Of a stretch of DNA of 64,000 bases, positions 43,601-53,768 are shown one piece after another (positions within the stretch are counted from its first letter, which is position 1; the number at the start of each line of letters is the position of its first letter). Source of the DNA: Cololabis saira (Eukaryota; Chordata; Actinopteri; Beloniformes; Belonidae). The position numbers and the translations under genes were made by a program. A model generated the notes under the pieces. That model had not been told where the DNA came from, made no database searches, and saw only the letters and a list, made by a program, of their open reading frames with translations. Location: contig NC_084596.1 in NCBI RefSeq assembly GCF_033807715.1, forward strand, positions 40,503,958 to 40,567,957, read 5' to 3'.

Positions 43601-46600
43601 CAGACTATTATCTAATACACATCCAAGGTAATTAACTGAAATTTTGGCTGAAATTAATGACTGTCCTACATTTACCACAAAATTGGAAGCACTTCTTTTA
43701 ATTTGGGTTTAGTCCCGAGATGCCTGCTGGTCCCCAGAGGTGTCGAGTAACGAAGTACAAATACTTCGTTACCTTACTTAAGTAGAAATTTTGGTTATCT
43801 ATACTTCACTGGAGTAATTATTTTTCAGACGACTTTTTACTTTTACTCCTTACATTTTCACGCAATTATCTGTACTTTTTACTCCTTACATTTTAAAAAC
43901 AGCCTCGTTACTTGTTATTTCATTTCGGCCTTTAAATAAAAACTATCCAGTTAAATTGCTCCATCCAGATAGAGTGAATTTGGTTGTGGTTGTTTCAGAT
44001 GTTCTTGTCCAGTTTTGTTCTTACATCCGTTCCCTCAGATTCCTGCAACTAAACTTGGATGTACGTTCCAATAAAGGTTAGGATAAATGATAACATGTCT
44101 CTGAAGTTTGACTTTTTGCACCATTACAATACTTATAGGCAACTAGTCATCATATCTGCTGCTCTCTGAAACACATGTTAATGCTCAATAGTACACATAT
44201 ATGGTTCTTTAAGATATTTGCATTATACTAAGATACATTCATTTTCAATGGCTTTTGTCCTTAATGGCTTTTTCCCCCTTACATTACTTTTACTTTTATA
44301 CTTTAAGTAGTTTTGAAAACAGTACTTTTATACTTTTACTTGAGTAAAAAACTTGAGTTGATACTTCAACTTCTACAGGAGTATTTTTAAGCTCTAGTAT
44401 CTATACTTCTACCTGAGTAATGAATGTGAATACTGAAGACACCTCTGCTGGTTCCTAACGCTCATGTGTGTCTCCACAGGTACGCCCAGATTGACTTCCT
44501 GTACCTGAACGCAGGGATTATGCCCAACCCATCAGTGGACATCGGGGCGTTTTTCAAAGGCCTTTTTTCCAGGTAACGCAAACTCATGACTCACTTTACC
44601 CTCATTTGTTTGGTGCTGCCTTCAAGTGAAATCTCCTTTTCCCTGGTCTGCGTCCCGCCACAGGAACGTTATCAACATGTTTGCCACAGCTGAGGGTATC
44701 TTAACTCAGGAGGACAGACTCAACTCGGACGGCCTGCAGGAAGTTTTTGCTACTAACCTTTTTGGTCATTTTCTCCTGGTACGACACAAACTGCACGCAG
44801 ACTCACTTAATTTAGCATAATAGAGTTTTCAGTGTTTTATTACAGCAGCCATGTGCAGCAGAGTTGTTTGCATCAAGTCGTAAAAGAAACAGGTTTTAGC
44901 TACAATATGGAAACTTCTGTTTCAGTGGTAATAATGCCCCAGTTTGCAGTGATTTCTCTAGTTCAGGGGTCGGCAACCCAAAATGTTGAAAGAGCCATAT
45001 TGGACCCAAAAAACAAATATGTCAGGAGCCGCAAAAAATGAAGACAACACATGCTGCATGTGAGAGAAAAAAGTCGAAATGTCAAGAAAAAAGTCGAAAT
45101 GTCGACAAAAAAGTCGAAATTTTGAGAAAAAAGTTGAAATGTCAAGATTAATGTTGAAGTACAATCTTGAGACAAAAGTCGAAATGTCGAGAAAAAAGTC
45201 GAAATGTCGAGAAAAAAGTCGAAATATTGAGAAAAAAGTAGAAATTTCGAGAAAAAAGTAGAAATATCAAGATTAATGTTGAAGTACAATCTTGAGACAA
45301 AAGTCGAAATGTTGAGAAAAAAGTCTAAATGTCGAGAAAAAAGTCAAAATGTCGAGAAAAAAAGTCAAAATGAGATTAAAAAGGAAAGGAAAAAGTAAGA
45401 AAAAAGAGGAAAAAAGAAGAAAAAAATTGGAAAAAAGAAGAAAGAAAAGGAAAAAAGAGGAAAAAAAAGGGAAAAAAGGTCAAACATTTTTTTTAAAGCT
45501 CCAGGAGCCACTAGGGCAGCGCTAAAGAGCCGCATGCGGCTCTGGAGCCGACCCCTGCTCTAGTTGAAACCAGTTAAATACAACACCAGTGTGGGCTCCA
45601 CCTGGATGTAACAACGCAAACATGTGCATATTGGACGGATACTGCAGTGGTCAGAGTATTAGTCTGAATTAAGGACACAAAACAACCAAGGAGATCACTG
45701 AAACCAGCTATTTTAGGTTCAGAACTGTACATCCAGAGAAGAGCGGTGAAGCAAAACCAAAAAGACAATCTGACTAATGATGGTTAGTCAGCGCTTGGTG
45801 AAACATTATAGTTTACAGGAATAGGTTTAATAGGATTAGTAAGAACTAACTAACATCTGGAGAGAGCACAACTTATGGTGACTAAAACAGCTGTGGAGCC
45901 TTAAAGAGGAGCATCAGTGATTGATTCTTTTCATTCTTTGTCTTCTTATTTCTGGCTGTTTGTAGTCACTTCCAACTCAAAAACAGATATAACACAATCC
46001 TGCCACCTAGCTCTGAGTGGTGTAGCTCTCACAGGTTTCAGTCTGGGAACAGTTAAGGTCTGCAGGGAACTATGACATCACAGACCCAGATCAGAGTCAA
46101 GTCATCCAGCCTCCCCATCTTTACGTCCACCTTAACGATATGCTATGTTTGCTGTATCCTGAAAGAGGGTAGTGCAAAGCTTTTACACCAGTTTCAAAAG
46201 AGGCGCTTACTCCCCATTTGCACTGGATTTAATGATCAGGGGAGTCCAAATATTGATCACATTGAGAAACTTTTGGATGTGATCATCACTGATACAAGAT
46301 CTTATGGCGTTTTTCCACTAGTACCTACTCAGCCCGACTCGCCTCACCTCGGTTTTGCATCTGTATCTGACATCATAACACTACAAGCCACCGATTGGTC
46401 GGGGGGTTGGAGTCAGACGTCTGAGTCAGGAGGAGGAAATCAGTGAAAGAGCGACTCGCGGCTTTTTGTTCATTTTATTCAACCGGCAATGGCAGCAAAA
46501 GTCTGTTTCATGATCCAACTCTGAGGTGCAGATGTTCATAAACCTGGTGCTGAGGAGAGAATTGAAAAGGGATCTAGACGGCGATAAGGAACGACCAGAT

Positions 46601-49600
46601 CTACCAGGAGCTCTGTCACTTCATATCTGCTCACGTCTCCAGCTGACTTTTCAGCAGCACCGAAACAAACAAAAATTTAAAAGCGTCTCCGCTTGAAGCT
46701 TCTCTCAAGCGTCTAATTTTTTTAACTTGATATCAAACACAAGCCACAGACCCAGCAGCACATACAGGACTGTCTCAGAAAATTAGAATATTGTGATAAA
46801 GTTCCTTATTTTCTGTAATGCAATTATTAAAAAAAAAAAAAAAATGTCATACATTCTGGATTCATTACAAATCAACTGAAATATTGCAAGCCTTTTTATT
46901 ATTTTAATATTGCTGATTATGGCTTAGGCCGCGTTCAGACTGCCAGCCAATATCCGATTTTTAGCCCATCCAGATTGAAACTGGATGACTCTTTTGAAGT
47001 CTGAACAGTCCCAAACCGCATGAGATCCCATTTTTGCAAACCAGATGGAAACCACCTCCGGGAGGTAGTTTCATATCCGATCCATATCGCATTTGGGCAG
47101 ATGCGTCTCAGTCTGAACAGCTCCAAACACTCAGATCGGATATGACTGTCCCAGACGCTCCAAACCACCCGCCCATTTCCAGTTGTGGAGCTACTCATCC
47201 TTTCACAGAGAGCATGTACAATCTCTGATGTCACGTCAAAAACTATTATTTGTAAGTGTTGCAAATTCACATTACAAATCATGTAATAGCAGAAAAAAAG
47301 ACTGTATTTCCACGTACGGTGCGGGTCGCCGCGTCCCCTACGCCGTAGGTCTGCGTTGGTGTAACGCGGAACCATAAATCAGCCTTCAGTCGCGCTGTGA
47401 GCCTGAACCTGCAGCTCGTCAGGGCGACGGCGGGAGGATTAGAGTGAGATGGGGCAGTCTCATACGATTAAAATATTGCAGTGTATGCCCAGCTTTACAG
47501 GTATGGAACAGCATGTGAGCTGGCTCCATATTGTTATTGTTTTTGATGTCGCAATTACATGACTTCACACAATACACGCGCTGGGTGACGACGTCGTTGC
47601 TACGGCAACCCGTCAGATCAGTCAATGATGTGGCCCAGTCTGAACAGAGCCAGATCCGATCTGGACACTTGCTAAAAACAGTGTGGACAGTAAGAAATCA
47701 GATATGAATCAGATTTGCCTGCAGTCTGAACGCGGCCTTACAGTTTAAGATTAAGATTCCCAGAATAATTTAATTTTTTGAGATAGGATATTTGAGTTGT
47801 CTTAAGCTGTAACCATGATCAGCAATATTAAAATAATAAAAGGCTTGCAATATTTCAGTTGATTTGTAATGAATCCAGAATGTATGACATTTTTTCATTA
47901 CAGAAAATAATGGACTTTATCACAATATTCTAATTTTCACAGACAGTCCTGTACATCTTTAGTGTTGTTGTCTTCTTCGTTTAGATACACAATCAAATAC
48001 GTCACAGCAGCTTCTCTCCAACCTCCTACTTCTGCTCCAGGTGCTGAATTGTTATGGAAAAGAAACCAGGCCAAGTTGAGTCGACCTGAGTAGGTACTAG
48101 TGGAAAAGCGCCATTAGCGAAAGATTAATGCAACTCTGGATACAAATGAATATGGAGACGTTGGTGAGGTGCCACAGCATGCATGTGTGCCTTGATCAAA
48201 GCCAAAGGTGGTCCAACACAGGATTACAGTGTGTAATTATTTATTTTCTCCCTTTTGTAAACCTGCTGTCCCCGTGTTGCCCCCGTTCCAGATCAGGGAG
48301 TTGGAGCCTCTTCTGTGTCGGCCGGGTCACACATCCAGAGTGGTGTGGACGTCTTCCAGTAACGCCCGCCGCTCTGCCTTCAGCATAGAGGACATGGAGC
48401 ACAGACGCGGGACGGAGCCCTACAGCTCTTCTAAGTACGCGTCGGACATGCTCAGTCTGGTGCTGAACAGACACAAGAACAGCCAGGTGTGTCCTGCAGA
48501 AACCACCAACTGTGCAAGTTTCCCCATTAGGGCTGGGCGATATTGACTAAAAGTCATATCTCGATATTTTCTAGCTGAATGGCGATACTTGATATATATC
48601 GATATTTTTTCTGTGCGCATAATTGAGGTTTCCCCCAAAGCATTATAGCATAGCATCTCTGTTAGCTTCATTTTTTTCTGAGGCAAACCCTTAAAAAAAC
48701 TGTCAGTTTTAATACAAAGCCTCGTGCCAAATGTCACACAGGTTCCTTTATTAACAGAGGTCTGCACAATATTAAAATGTATAAAAATAAACGGCCTGCA
48801 TATATAGAATAAAAATGCTTCTTGAATAAAATAAAACAAATATCCCTTTCCTGCATAACAATTAAATTAAAATACACTGTGCAATTAATACAATGTAGAC
48901 AGTAACAGGCAGACTTTTCCACTGAGGTTGATAGTTGTGCAAATAACAAAACATTTGTGCAAATCTCAAATAAAACATTCAAGTCAATTTGTCACAAAAT
49001 AAGCTATATCAAAATAATATATATTTTTTTTTAATCGATATAAACGATATTGTCTCGTACCATATCGCGTTTGAAAATATATCGATATATATTAAAATCT
49101 CGATATATCGCCCAGCCCTATTCCCCATCAAGAGATTCCAGTCCTTTTGCTTAATATTGTCCACGAAAACCAAAACATGATCTAAAACCTCTCCTTGTGA
49201 CAGGGTCTGTTTTCATCTGTGATATGTCCGGGACTGGTGATGACTAACCTGACCTACGGGATCCTCCCCTCCTTCTTCTGGACTCTCATCATGCCCGTCA
49301 TGTGGCTGGTGGGTTCTGCTGATTCGGTCATGTTGTGCATGTGTGTGTTCGAGCATTAGAATAAGGTCCGGGTCGTCTGGTGATATTCTGCGCTTCTCTT
49401 TCATCCCAAACAGATTAGGATTTTCACCAACACTTTCACTCTTACGCCATACAACGGGGCAGAGGCACTCGTATGTTATCAGCTTTACTCTTCCAAGTGA
49501 CTTTATTTCTTAATACTTACATGTCAACAGTGAATCCACTATAACCATGAACTCCTGCTTTGGCCGTTCACAGCACTGGCTGTTCCTTCAGACCCCAGAG

Positions 49601-50208
49601 TCTCTGGATCCCAGAGCCAAGTATCACAGTTTAACGTCAGGACTTGGAACAAACTACACCCAACCTCGACAGGTGAGTAGATACACACTAATCCGTGCAC
49701 ACAGATACTGCTCATTTCACTTATTTTTATGTAGAGGGACATCATACATTGATACACATTTTTAAATGTAAATACAGGACTGTCTCAGAAAATTTGAATA
49801 TTGTGATAAAGTCCTTTATTTTCTGTAATGCAAAAATGTCATACAGTCTGGATTCATCACAAATCAACTGAAATATTGCAAGCCTTTTATTATTTTAATA
49901 TTATATTATATATAATATATATATATAAGTTTAGAAAAACTCAAATATCCTATCTCAAAAAATTAGAATATTCTGGGAATCTTAATCTTAAACTGTAAGC
50001 CATAATCAGTAATATTAAAATAATAAAAGGCTTGCAATATATCAGTTGATTTGTAATGAATCCAGAATGTATGACATTTTTGTTTTTTTTAATTGCATTA
50101 CAGAAAATAAAGAACTTTCTCACAATATTCTAATTTTCTGAGACAGTCCTGTATATGCACTGATATAAATATACCCATTTATAAATTAATATATCAATAT
50201 ACGTGTAT

Positions 50209-50247
<39 letters not shown>

Positions 50248-52015
50248 ATAACCATATATATATATATATATATATAAACAAACAACGGCAGAGCCCCCCC
50301 TCCCCAAAAGCAACCAAAAACCCTCTCAAGCCCCCTCCTCCATGTATCTTGTAAAAATCATTTATTTGTTTTTAAACTGGTTGATGCTTGGACATTGTTT
50401 CAGGCCCCGTTTACACGGGGCAAAAACGGAGGCGTTTTCATGCGTTTTGACCGTTCGTTTACACGTAAACGCAGCTCAAAGCCCCCAAAAACGATCATTT
50501 CTGAAAACTCCGGCCAAAGTGGAGATTTTCAAAAACTCCGTTTTCACGTTTGCGTCTAAACGGAGGAAAACGGAGGAAAACAGAGATTTAGGCTTCAGAA
50601 CGTCACATTATGCACCAGAAACTCACCAGCGTCATGTGTGCGACCTGTGTTTACAATTAGTTTGGCCACCGTCAATATTTTCTTGTATTTTACCTGTTTT
50701 ATATTCTAAAGTCACACTTAAAAGTAACCCCCCCTTCCAGCCTCCTGCTCATTCAAGCCTGTGAGCGCGTCAGCCAGCAGCATGAAGCCTGAATTATGGT
50801 TCCGCGTTAAATCGACGGCGTAGGGTACGCGGCGACGCGCATCGTACGTGCGCGTCGCCGCGTACCTTACGCCGTAGGCTCTGCGTTGGTGTAACGCGGA
50901 ACCATAAATCAGCCTTAACTGGAAGTTACACACGTGTCATTTGTTGATGTTTTTCCAGGATTCTGATTGGCTGGCATGACGTTAACAGCGTTTTCATGCG
51001 GGTCCGTGTAAACGAGGATTTTTTTGAAAACGTAGAGGGGAAAATATCCGTTTTTGTAAATACCCGGCTACGTGTAAACGTGGCCTCAGATCCACACTCG
51101 GTCTGTTCCATAGCCATACTCCATTATTTGTTATGCAGAATCTTTTCATTGTAGTTTGATATTGCTGCATCTTGAAATGTAATGTTTACCTCGGGTTTAG
51201 GTTGTGGGGATCACTCCAAGGTGTCATTTATCTGAAAAACTTAGGTTACACATGGTTTTCTTTCGTTGTTTGGGTCTAAATCATTAGCGTTCAACCGTGA
51301 AGTTGTTTTTTTTTCAAATCCCTCTTTTACCTAAGGAGATCTAGTGGATATAGTTTCACTACTTTATGGTTTTTCACTGTCAAGTGATAGAATCTACTCA
51401 AAGTTGACTTTGGAGCATCTGACCGTGAGTTTGGAAAACGGCATTCACAATTTTTTTTTTGTGTGGCGACCTTTTTGCACATGAGGCCCCTGGTGGTCGG
51501 GGCCCTCTGTCCTACATGTTTTAGACGTTTCCCTGCTTCAGTACGCCCCATTCAGATGAGTGGATCGCCCCATGAACTTGTCGTCGAGGTCTGCTCAGGT
51601 CTGGACGAGCCATCAATCTGAGCCAGGCTGTGAAACATCTAAAACGTGCAGGACGGGAAAAAAACGACATATGCTCATTTATTCATTCCTTTATTTACAA
51701 CAGTCTGCATATATATACATAAAGGAATTGTTCGTGCCATATTAATGTAAAACCTTTTCAAGTCAGATGTATATGCATCTTGACCTTGCAGCAGATGTCA
51801 TGTTGACCCTACGGTCCAGTAAGACGGTTTATATCCATGTAACTGATCTGAGTCTTCTGTGTTTTGTGCTCATGTTTCAGATGGACATCGATGACGAGAT
51901 GTCCGAGGTCTTCTTTTCCAAACTTCTTCAACTTGAGAAAGCAGTCAGGAGGAAACTGAGCGAGAGAAACGCTGATGACAAAGCTTATCAGAAGTATGTC
52001 TATGAGATAGAGTAG
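37652..52015 (+). CDS. hsd17b7: hsd17b7, 3-keto-steroid reductase / 17-beta-HSD type 7
   Basis: NADPH-dependent short-chain dehydrogenase of the ER. It reduces the 3-keto group of sterol intermediates such as zymosterone in the C4-demethylation steps of cholesterol synthesis, and can convert oestrone to oestradiol. Nine coding exons (37652-37686, 42036-42239, 44480-44572, 44664-44778, 48292-48486, 49204-49308, 49414-49470, 49574-49672, 51881-52015) join in frame to 345 codons; human HSD17B7 has 341. Visible motifs: cofactor site [25 protein letters not shown] with the catalytic serine, YSSSKYA with the catalytic Tyr and Lys, and the hydrophobic segment [12 protein letters not shown] near the membrane region. 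Start chosen at [11 protein letters not shown], aligning with human MRKVVLITGAS. Several introns carry transposons, but every exon is intact. Confidence 0.96.
37874..38007. mobile_element. GC-rich hairpin MITE
   Basis: AGGCTGATTTATGGTTCTGC to GCAGAACCATAATTCAGGCT; palindromic with a CGACGGCGTA/TACGCC core. Other copies at 40976-41120 and 50784-50917 and a half copy at 47312-47387. Confidence 0.8.
38700..39181. mobile_element. MITE related to the GC-rich hairpin family
   Basis: Ends AAGGCTGAAATATGCTTCTG and CAGAAGCATAATTCAGCCTT. Subterminal GCGTCACAC / GACGCAG pieces echo the family at 37874, with a longer interior. Confidence 0.7.
39412..39906. mobile_element. TTAA-flanked MITE
   Basis: AGGGGACCTATTATGAAAAA at left, CATAATAGGTCCCT at right, TTAA at 39408-39411 and 39907-39910. 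No intact ORF. Confidence 0.85.
39911..41466. mobile_element. Second TTAA-flanked element, sharing a TTAA with its neighbour
   Basis: AGAGCATATTGCAGGTTAGA at left, AACCTGCAATATGCTCT at right, TTAA at 39907-39910 and 41467-41470. The interior contains a GTTTACACG-type segment (40150-40960) and a GC hairpin copy at 40976-41120. Confidence 0.82.
40976..41120. mobile_element. GC-rich hairpin MITE
   Basis: AAGGCGGATTTATGGTTCCG to ACACATAAATCAGCCTT with internal CCTACGCCGTAGG palindromes. Nested in the TTAA element. Confidence 0.75.
41690..41880 (+). repeat. LINE/SINE tail with (TTTGAC)n
   Basis: AATCGATAATAAAGCTACTT followed by TGACTTTGACTTTGACT, a typical microsatellite tail of a fish non-LTR element. 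Confidence 0.55.
41984..42033 (+). repeat. (TG)n tract abutting the hsd17b7 exon 2 acceptor
   Basis: Two (TG)n runs separated by CCC end one base before the CAG acceptor. They replace a normal polypyrimidine tract. Confidence 0.95.
42036..42239 (+). CDS. hsd17b7: hsd17b7 exon 2
   Basis: Encodes [53 protein letters not shown] and [10 protein letters not shown]. It completes the cofactor-binding Rossmann turn. The acceptor TGCAG is preceded by a (TG)n tract instead of a pyrimidine run. Strikingly GC-rich compared with the flanks. Confidence 0.95.
42556..42989. mobile_element. MITE with TACGACGGAG termini
   Basis: TACGACGGAGAATGAGGGCC at left, GGCCCTAATACTCCGTCGTA at right, flanked by CAACAC on both sides (42550-42555, 42990-42995). 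The interior is a degenerate repeat of AACATTACGAGAATAAAGTC. Confidence 0.83.
43020..43690 (-). pseudogene. Non-LTR retrotransposon RT C-terminal remnant
   Basis: Two frames in order on the minus strand: [40 protein letters not shown] (43466-43678), then [36 protein letters not shown] (43028-43222). Both match the C-terminal end of LINE reverse transcriptase ORFs. Frameshifts make it inactive. Confidence 0.7.
43735..44447 (+). mobile_element. hAT-like element (CAGAGGTGTC family)
   Basis: CAGAGGTGTCGAGTAACGAA to GAAGACACCTCTG; flanks CTGGTCCC and CTGGTTCC (8 bp, one mismatch). Ends 32 bp before hsd17b7 exon 3. Confidence 0.9.
44480..44572 (+). CDS. hsd17b7: hsd17b7 exon 3
   Basis: Encodes [20 protein letters not shown] then [10 protein letters not shown]. 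It contains the SDR NAG motif. Acceptor CTCCACAG lies just downstream of a hAT-type element that ends at 44447. Confidence 0.95.
44664..44778 (+). CDS. hsd17b7: hsd17b7 exon 4
   Basis: Encodes [38 protein letters not shown], aligning with human VIHMFSTAEGLLTQGDKIT and ETNVFGHFIL. Bordered by GCCACAG and GTACGA. Confidence 0.95.
44964..45557. mobile_element. hAT-like satellite-bearing MITE
   Basis: CAGGGGTCGGCAACCC at left and GGAGCCGACCCCTG at right; perfect TSD CTCTAGTT (44956-44963, 45558-45565). Same family as 6088-6932, with the GTCGAAATGTCGAGAAAAAA array. Confidence 0.9.
45566..46301. other. hsd17b7 intron stretch, nothing recognised
   Basis: Apart from short AT runs I see no repeat boundary or coding signal. 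Confidence 0.4.
46927..47737. mobile_element. Harbinger-like element, third layer
   Basis: GGCCGCGTTCAGACTGCCAG at left, CTGCAGTCTGAACGCGGCC at right, flanked by TTA (46924-46926, 47738-47740). The intact host copy at 49775-50151 reads CTTAAACTGTAAGCCATAAT across the empty site, confirming a TTA duplication. Confidence 0.88.
47312..47387. mobile_element. Half copy of GC-rich hairpin MITE, fourth layer
   Basis: CCTACGCCGTAGGTCTGCGT then AACGCGGAACCATAAATCAG, the right half of the 37874/50784 family, inside the third-layer element. Confidence 0.7.
48292..48486 (+). CDS. hsd17b7: hsd17b7 exon 5: catalytic exon
   Basis: Encodes [48 protein letters not shown] and RHKNSQ. It carries the catalytic Ser and the YxxxK pair (YSSSK). 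Bordered by GTTCCAG and GTGTGT. Confidence 0.96.
48528..49120 (+). mobile_element. hAT MITE (TAGGGCTGGGCGATAT family)
   Basis: TAGGGCTGGGCGATAT to ATATCGCCCAGCCCTA with perfect 8-bp TSD TTCCCCAT (48520-48527, 49121-49128). Lies in the hsd17b7 intron after the catalytic exon, 41 bp past its donor. Confidence 0.95.
49204..49308 (+). CDS. hsd17b7: hsd17b7 exon 6
   Basis: Encodes [19 protein letters not shown], then [16 protein letters not shown]. It includes the conserved PG loop after the active site and the hydrophobic segment. Bordered by GTGACAG and GTGGGT. Confidence 0.95.
49414..49470 (+). CDS. hsd17b7: hsd17b7 exon 7
   Basis: A 57-bp exon encoding [19 protein letters not shown], matching [19 protein letters not shown] of human HSD17B7. 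Bordered by AAACAG and GTATGT. Confidence 0.94.
49574..49672 (+). CDS. hsd17b7: hsd17b7 exon 8
   Basis: Encodes [33 protein letters not shown], matching human WLFHQKPESLNPLIKYLSA. Bordered by TTCACAG and GTGAGT. Confidence 0.95.
49775..50151. mobile_element. TA-flanked mariner-like MITE, intact copy
   Basis: CAGGACTGTCTCAGAAAATT and inverse, flanked by TA (49773-49774, 50152-50153). Same as the second layer at 46765. Long inverted arms, AT-rich centre. Confidence 0.88.
50205..50280. repeat. (TA)n microsatellite
   Basis: Two runs of TATATA separated by CAATATAACCA in an hsd17b7 intron. Confidence 0.9.
50401..51090. mobile_element. MITE with GTTTACACG termini, carrying a GC hairpin
   Basis: CAGGCCCCGTTTACACGGGG at left and CGTGTAAACGTGGCCTCAG at right; subterminal AAACGGAGG/GTTTTCATGCG repeats. 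A GC hairpin is nested at 50784-50917. TSD not clear. Confidence 0.65.
50784..50917. mobile_element. GC-rich hairpin MITE
   Basis: GAAGCCTGAATTATGGTTCC to GGAACCATAAATCAGCCTT, with CGACGGCGTAGGGTACGCGG and its inverse: a hairpin of about 130 bp. Confidence 0.85.
51475..51670. repeat. Dispersed repeat fragments
   Basis: CCTACATGTTTTAGACGTTT and AAACATCTAAAACGTGCAGG lie in inverted orientation about 130 bp apart; both belong to a phrase common in fish retroelement 3' ends. Confidence 0.45.
51881..52015 (+). CDS. hsd17b7: hsd17b7 exon 9 and stop
   Basis: Encodes [40 protein letters not shown] and YEIE, then TAG. Human HSD17B7 ends differently after LLELEKHIR, so the tail is lineage-specific. 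Acceptor GTTTCAG. Confidence 0.94.
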   Translation: MDIDDEMSEVFFSKLLQLEKAVRRKLSERNADDKAYQKYVYEIE

Positions 52016-52230
52016 CAGAGAGACTTTAAATGGAGACTATCACTGCTCTTATTCATTACATCTTTGCACAGTGGACTAATCAATATGATGTATTTCTTTG
52101 AAATGAAACAAATCTACTTCTTCTACCTCCGTTTGGTCTCAATTTTTGTTTTTTGAATGAATCCAGCTGATAACCACGTTTGTACATGAGCTTAGCACCT
52201 ACGGGAAACCTATTAAAAGTTGCAACTGTA
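52016..52230 (+). terminator. hsd17b7: hsd17b7 3' UTR with poly(A) signal candidate
   Basis: AT-rich sequence after the stop. The best signal seen is ATTAAA near 52212. No ORF of note. Confidence 0.5.
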
Positions 52231-52640
52231 AACCAAACAAGCTCTTGAAAAGGGTTTTATTTATTTCTACAGTTTCAGCACTGATGAAACAGCAAACAGT
52301 GATTTGATCTGAAGTCCAGTCCATACGAGGTGGCAGCACCAAATCATGAAAATAGCTTCTTTCATCCCAGTAAACGACCCCCGCCTGCTGCAGTGGCCAC
52401 AAAAATACATGAGAACTTAAGCTGAGCGCTGAGCTCACGTGCATAAGCCCAGTGAGAGGGATGCCTGTGTTCTGTGCGTTTGCAGAAGTGCAATGTGTAT
52501 GTGGTGTTTTCACTTCTCCACAGTAATCAGACTAGTCTGGATAAAGCTGACGTCAGTTTTTCACAGGTAACCCTACAAATCAAGTCTGCTGTTACGCAGA
52601 GTCGGTATCAACGATATATTTTGTGTAAATGTTCCCTTCA
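52231..52640. other. Downstream of hsd17b7, nothing recognised
   Basis: No ORF, repeat boundary or RNA gene seen between the hsd17b7 3' UTR and the LINE fragment. Confidence 0.45.
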
Positions 52641-52651
52641 AATATGAAGCG

Positions 52652-53768
52652 ATGTATTTGGGTCATATACAGTTTAATAACTGGAGTACAGATGATAAAA
52701 AAATGCTCTGTATACTGTTGGCAGCAAGTAAGAAATCTGTCACAAGAAGATGGTTAAAAGTAGAACCAGCCACTATTGAAGAATGGATTGATACTGTCCC
52801 AGAAATTTACATCATGGAAAAGTTGTCATTTTCCCCCAGAATACAAAAAGAAAAGTTCTATCTCGTTTGGTCTAAATCAGGGGTCGGCAACCCTTTTTTT
52901 TTTTCTCTCTCTCTTTTCCTTTTTTTCTTGTTTTTTTTTTTCTTTTTTTCCTTTTTTTTCTTTTTTTCCTTCCTTTTTCCTTTCCTTTTTAATCTCGACA
53001 TTTTGACTTTTTTCTCGTCATTTTGACTTTTTTCTCTACATTTTGACTTTTTTCCCAAAATTGTACTTCAACATTAATCTCGACATTTCGACTTTTTTTT
53101 CGACATTTCGACTTTTTTCTCGACATTTCGACTTTTTTCTCAAGATTGTACTTCAACATTAATCTCTATTTCAACTTTTTTTCTCAACATTGCGACTTTT
53201 TTTTCGACATTTCAATTTTTTCGCAACATTTCGACTTTTTTCTCGAAGTGCATAATGAAAAACAAAAATCTTCCCCCAGTTCTAACTAATATAGAAACAT
53301 GCAGCATGTGTTGCCTTCATTCTAAGGCTGATACAATAATTTTCATTTTTTGCGGCTCCAGACATATTTGTTTTTTGTGTTTTTGGTCCACTATGGCTCT
53401 TTCAACATTTTGGGTTGCCGACCCCTGGTCTAAATGGACGGAGTACATGAAGCATGTAAGATCTGACTTCATTTGAATCTGTGTTTTTTGTGATGACCTC
53501 TCTACACCTGATACCACTCTAATACTGTACTTTATTCCCTTTTCATCTTGTGAAGCTGTGACGATAACGAGAAAAGAGCTTCGTATTTAAAATCTTGGAA
53601 AAGCATCATGATCAAAGATCATGGACTTTTGATCCACCTTTCCCAATTTCATTGGGAACAGATGGTTGAACTTTGGAGAAAGACATTGCAATGGTCCAAG
53701 GAGTGAATGTAATACTGTATATGGAAACAATTGCTTTTTCAAATAAACAGAAAATTAAAAAAAATTGA
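52652..53768 (+). pseudogene. L1-type LINE 3' end, split by a hAT-like MITE
   Basis: Reads MYLGHIQFNNWSTDDKKMLC, ILLAASKKSVTRRWLKVEPA, TIEEWIDTVPEIYIMEKLSF, QKEKFYLVWSK, the C-terminal end of L1/Tx1-like ORF2. It resumes after the MITE with TEYMKHVRSDF. An A-rich tail ends at 53768. 5'-truncated. Confidence 0.75.
52878..53427. mobile_element. hAT-like satellite-bearing MITE inside the LINE
   Basis: CAGGGGTCGGCAACCC to GGGTTGCCGACCCCTG, perfect TSD GTCTAAAT (52870-52877, 53428-53435). Reverse orientation of 6088-6932, with TTTTTTCTCGACATTTCGAC repeats. Confidence 0.93.

Larger units (their letters stand above)
46765..47951. mobile_element. TA-flanked mariner-like MITE, second layer
   Basis: CAGGACTGTCTCAGAAAATT at left, GACAGTCCTG at right, TA on both sides. 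A second, undisturbed copy is at 49775-50151. Its own centre is split by 46927-47737. Confidence 0.87.
46305..48113. mobile_element. Harbinger-like MITE, outermost layer of a four-level nest
   Basis: TGGCGTTTTTCCACTAGTAC at left and GTACTAGTGGAAAAGCGCCA at right, flanked by TTA (46302-46304, 48114-48116). Same family as 23937-24503. Split by the mariner-like element at 46765-47951. Confidence 0.87.

Noticed and set aside
46072..46446. A 124-codon frame in an hsd17b7 intron
   Set aside because: Runs across the border of a MITE at 46305, so it cannot be one ancestral coding sequence; no domain seen.
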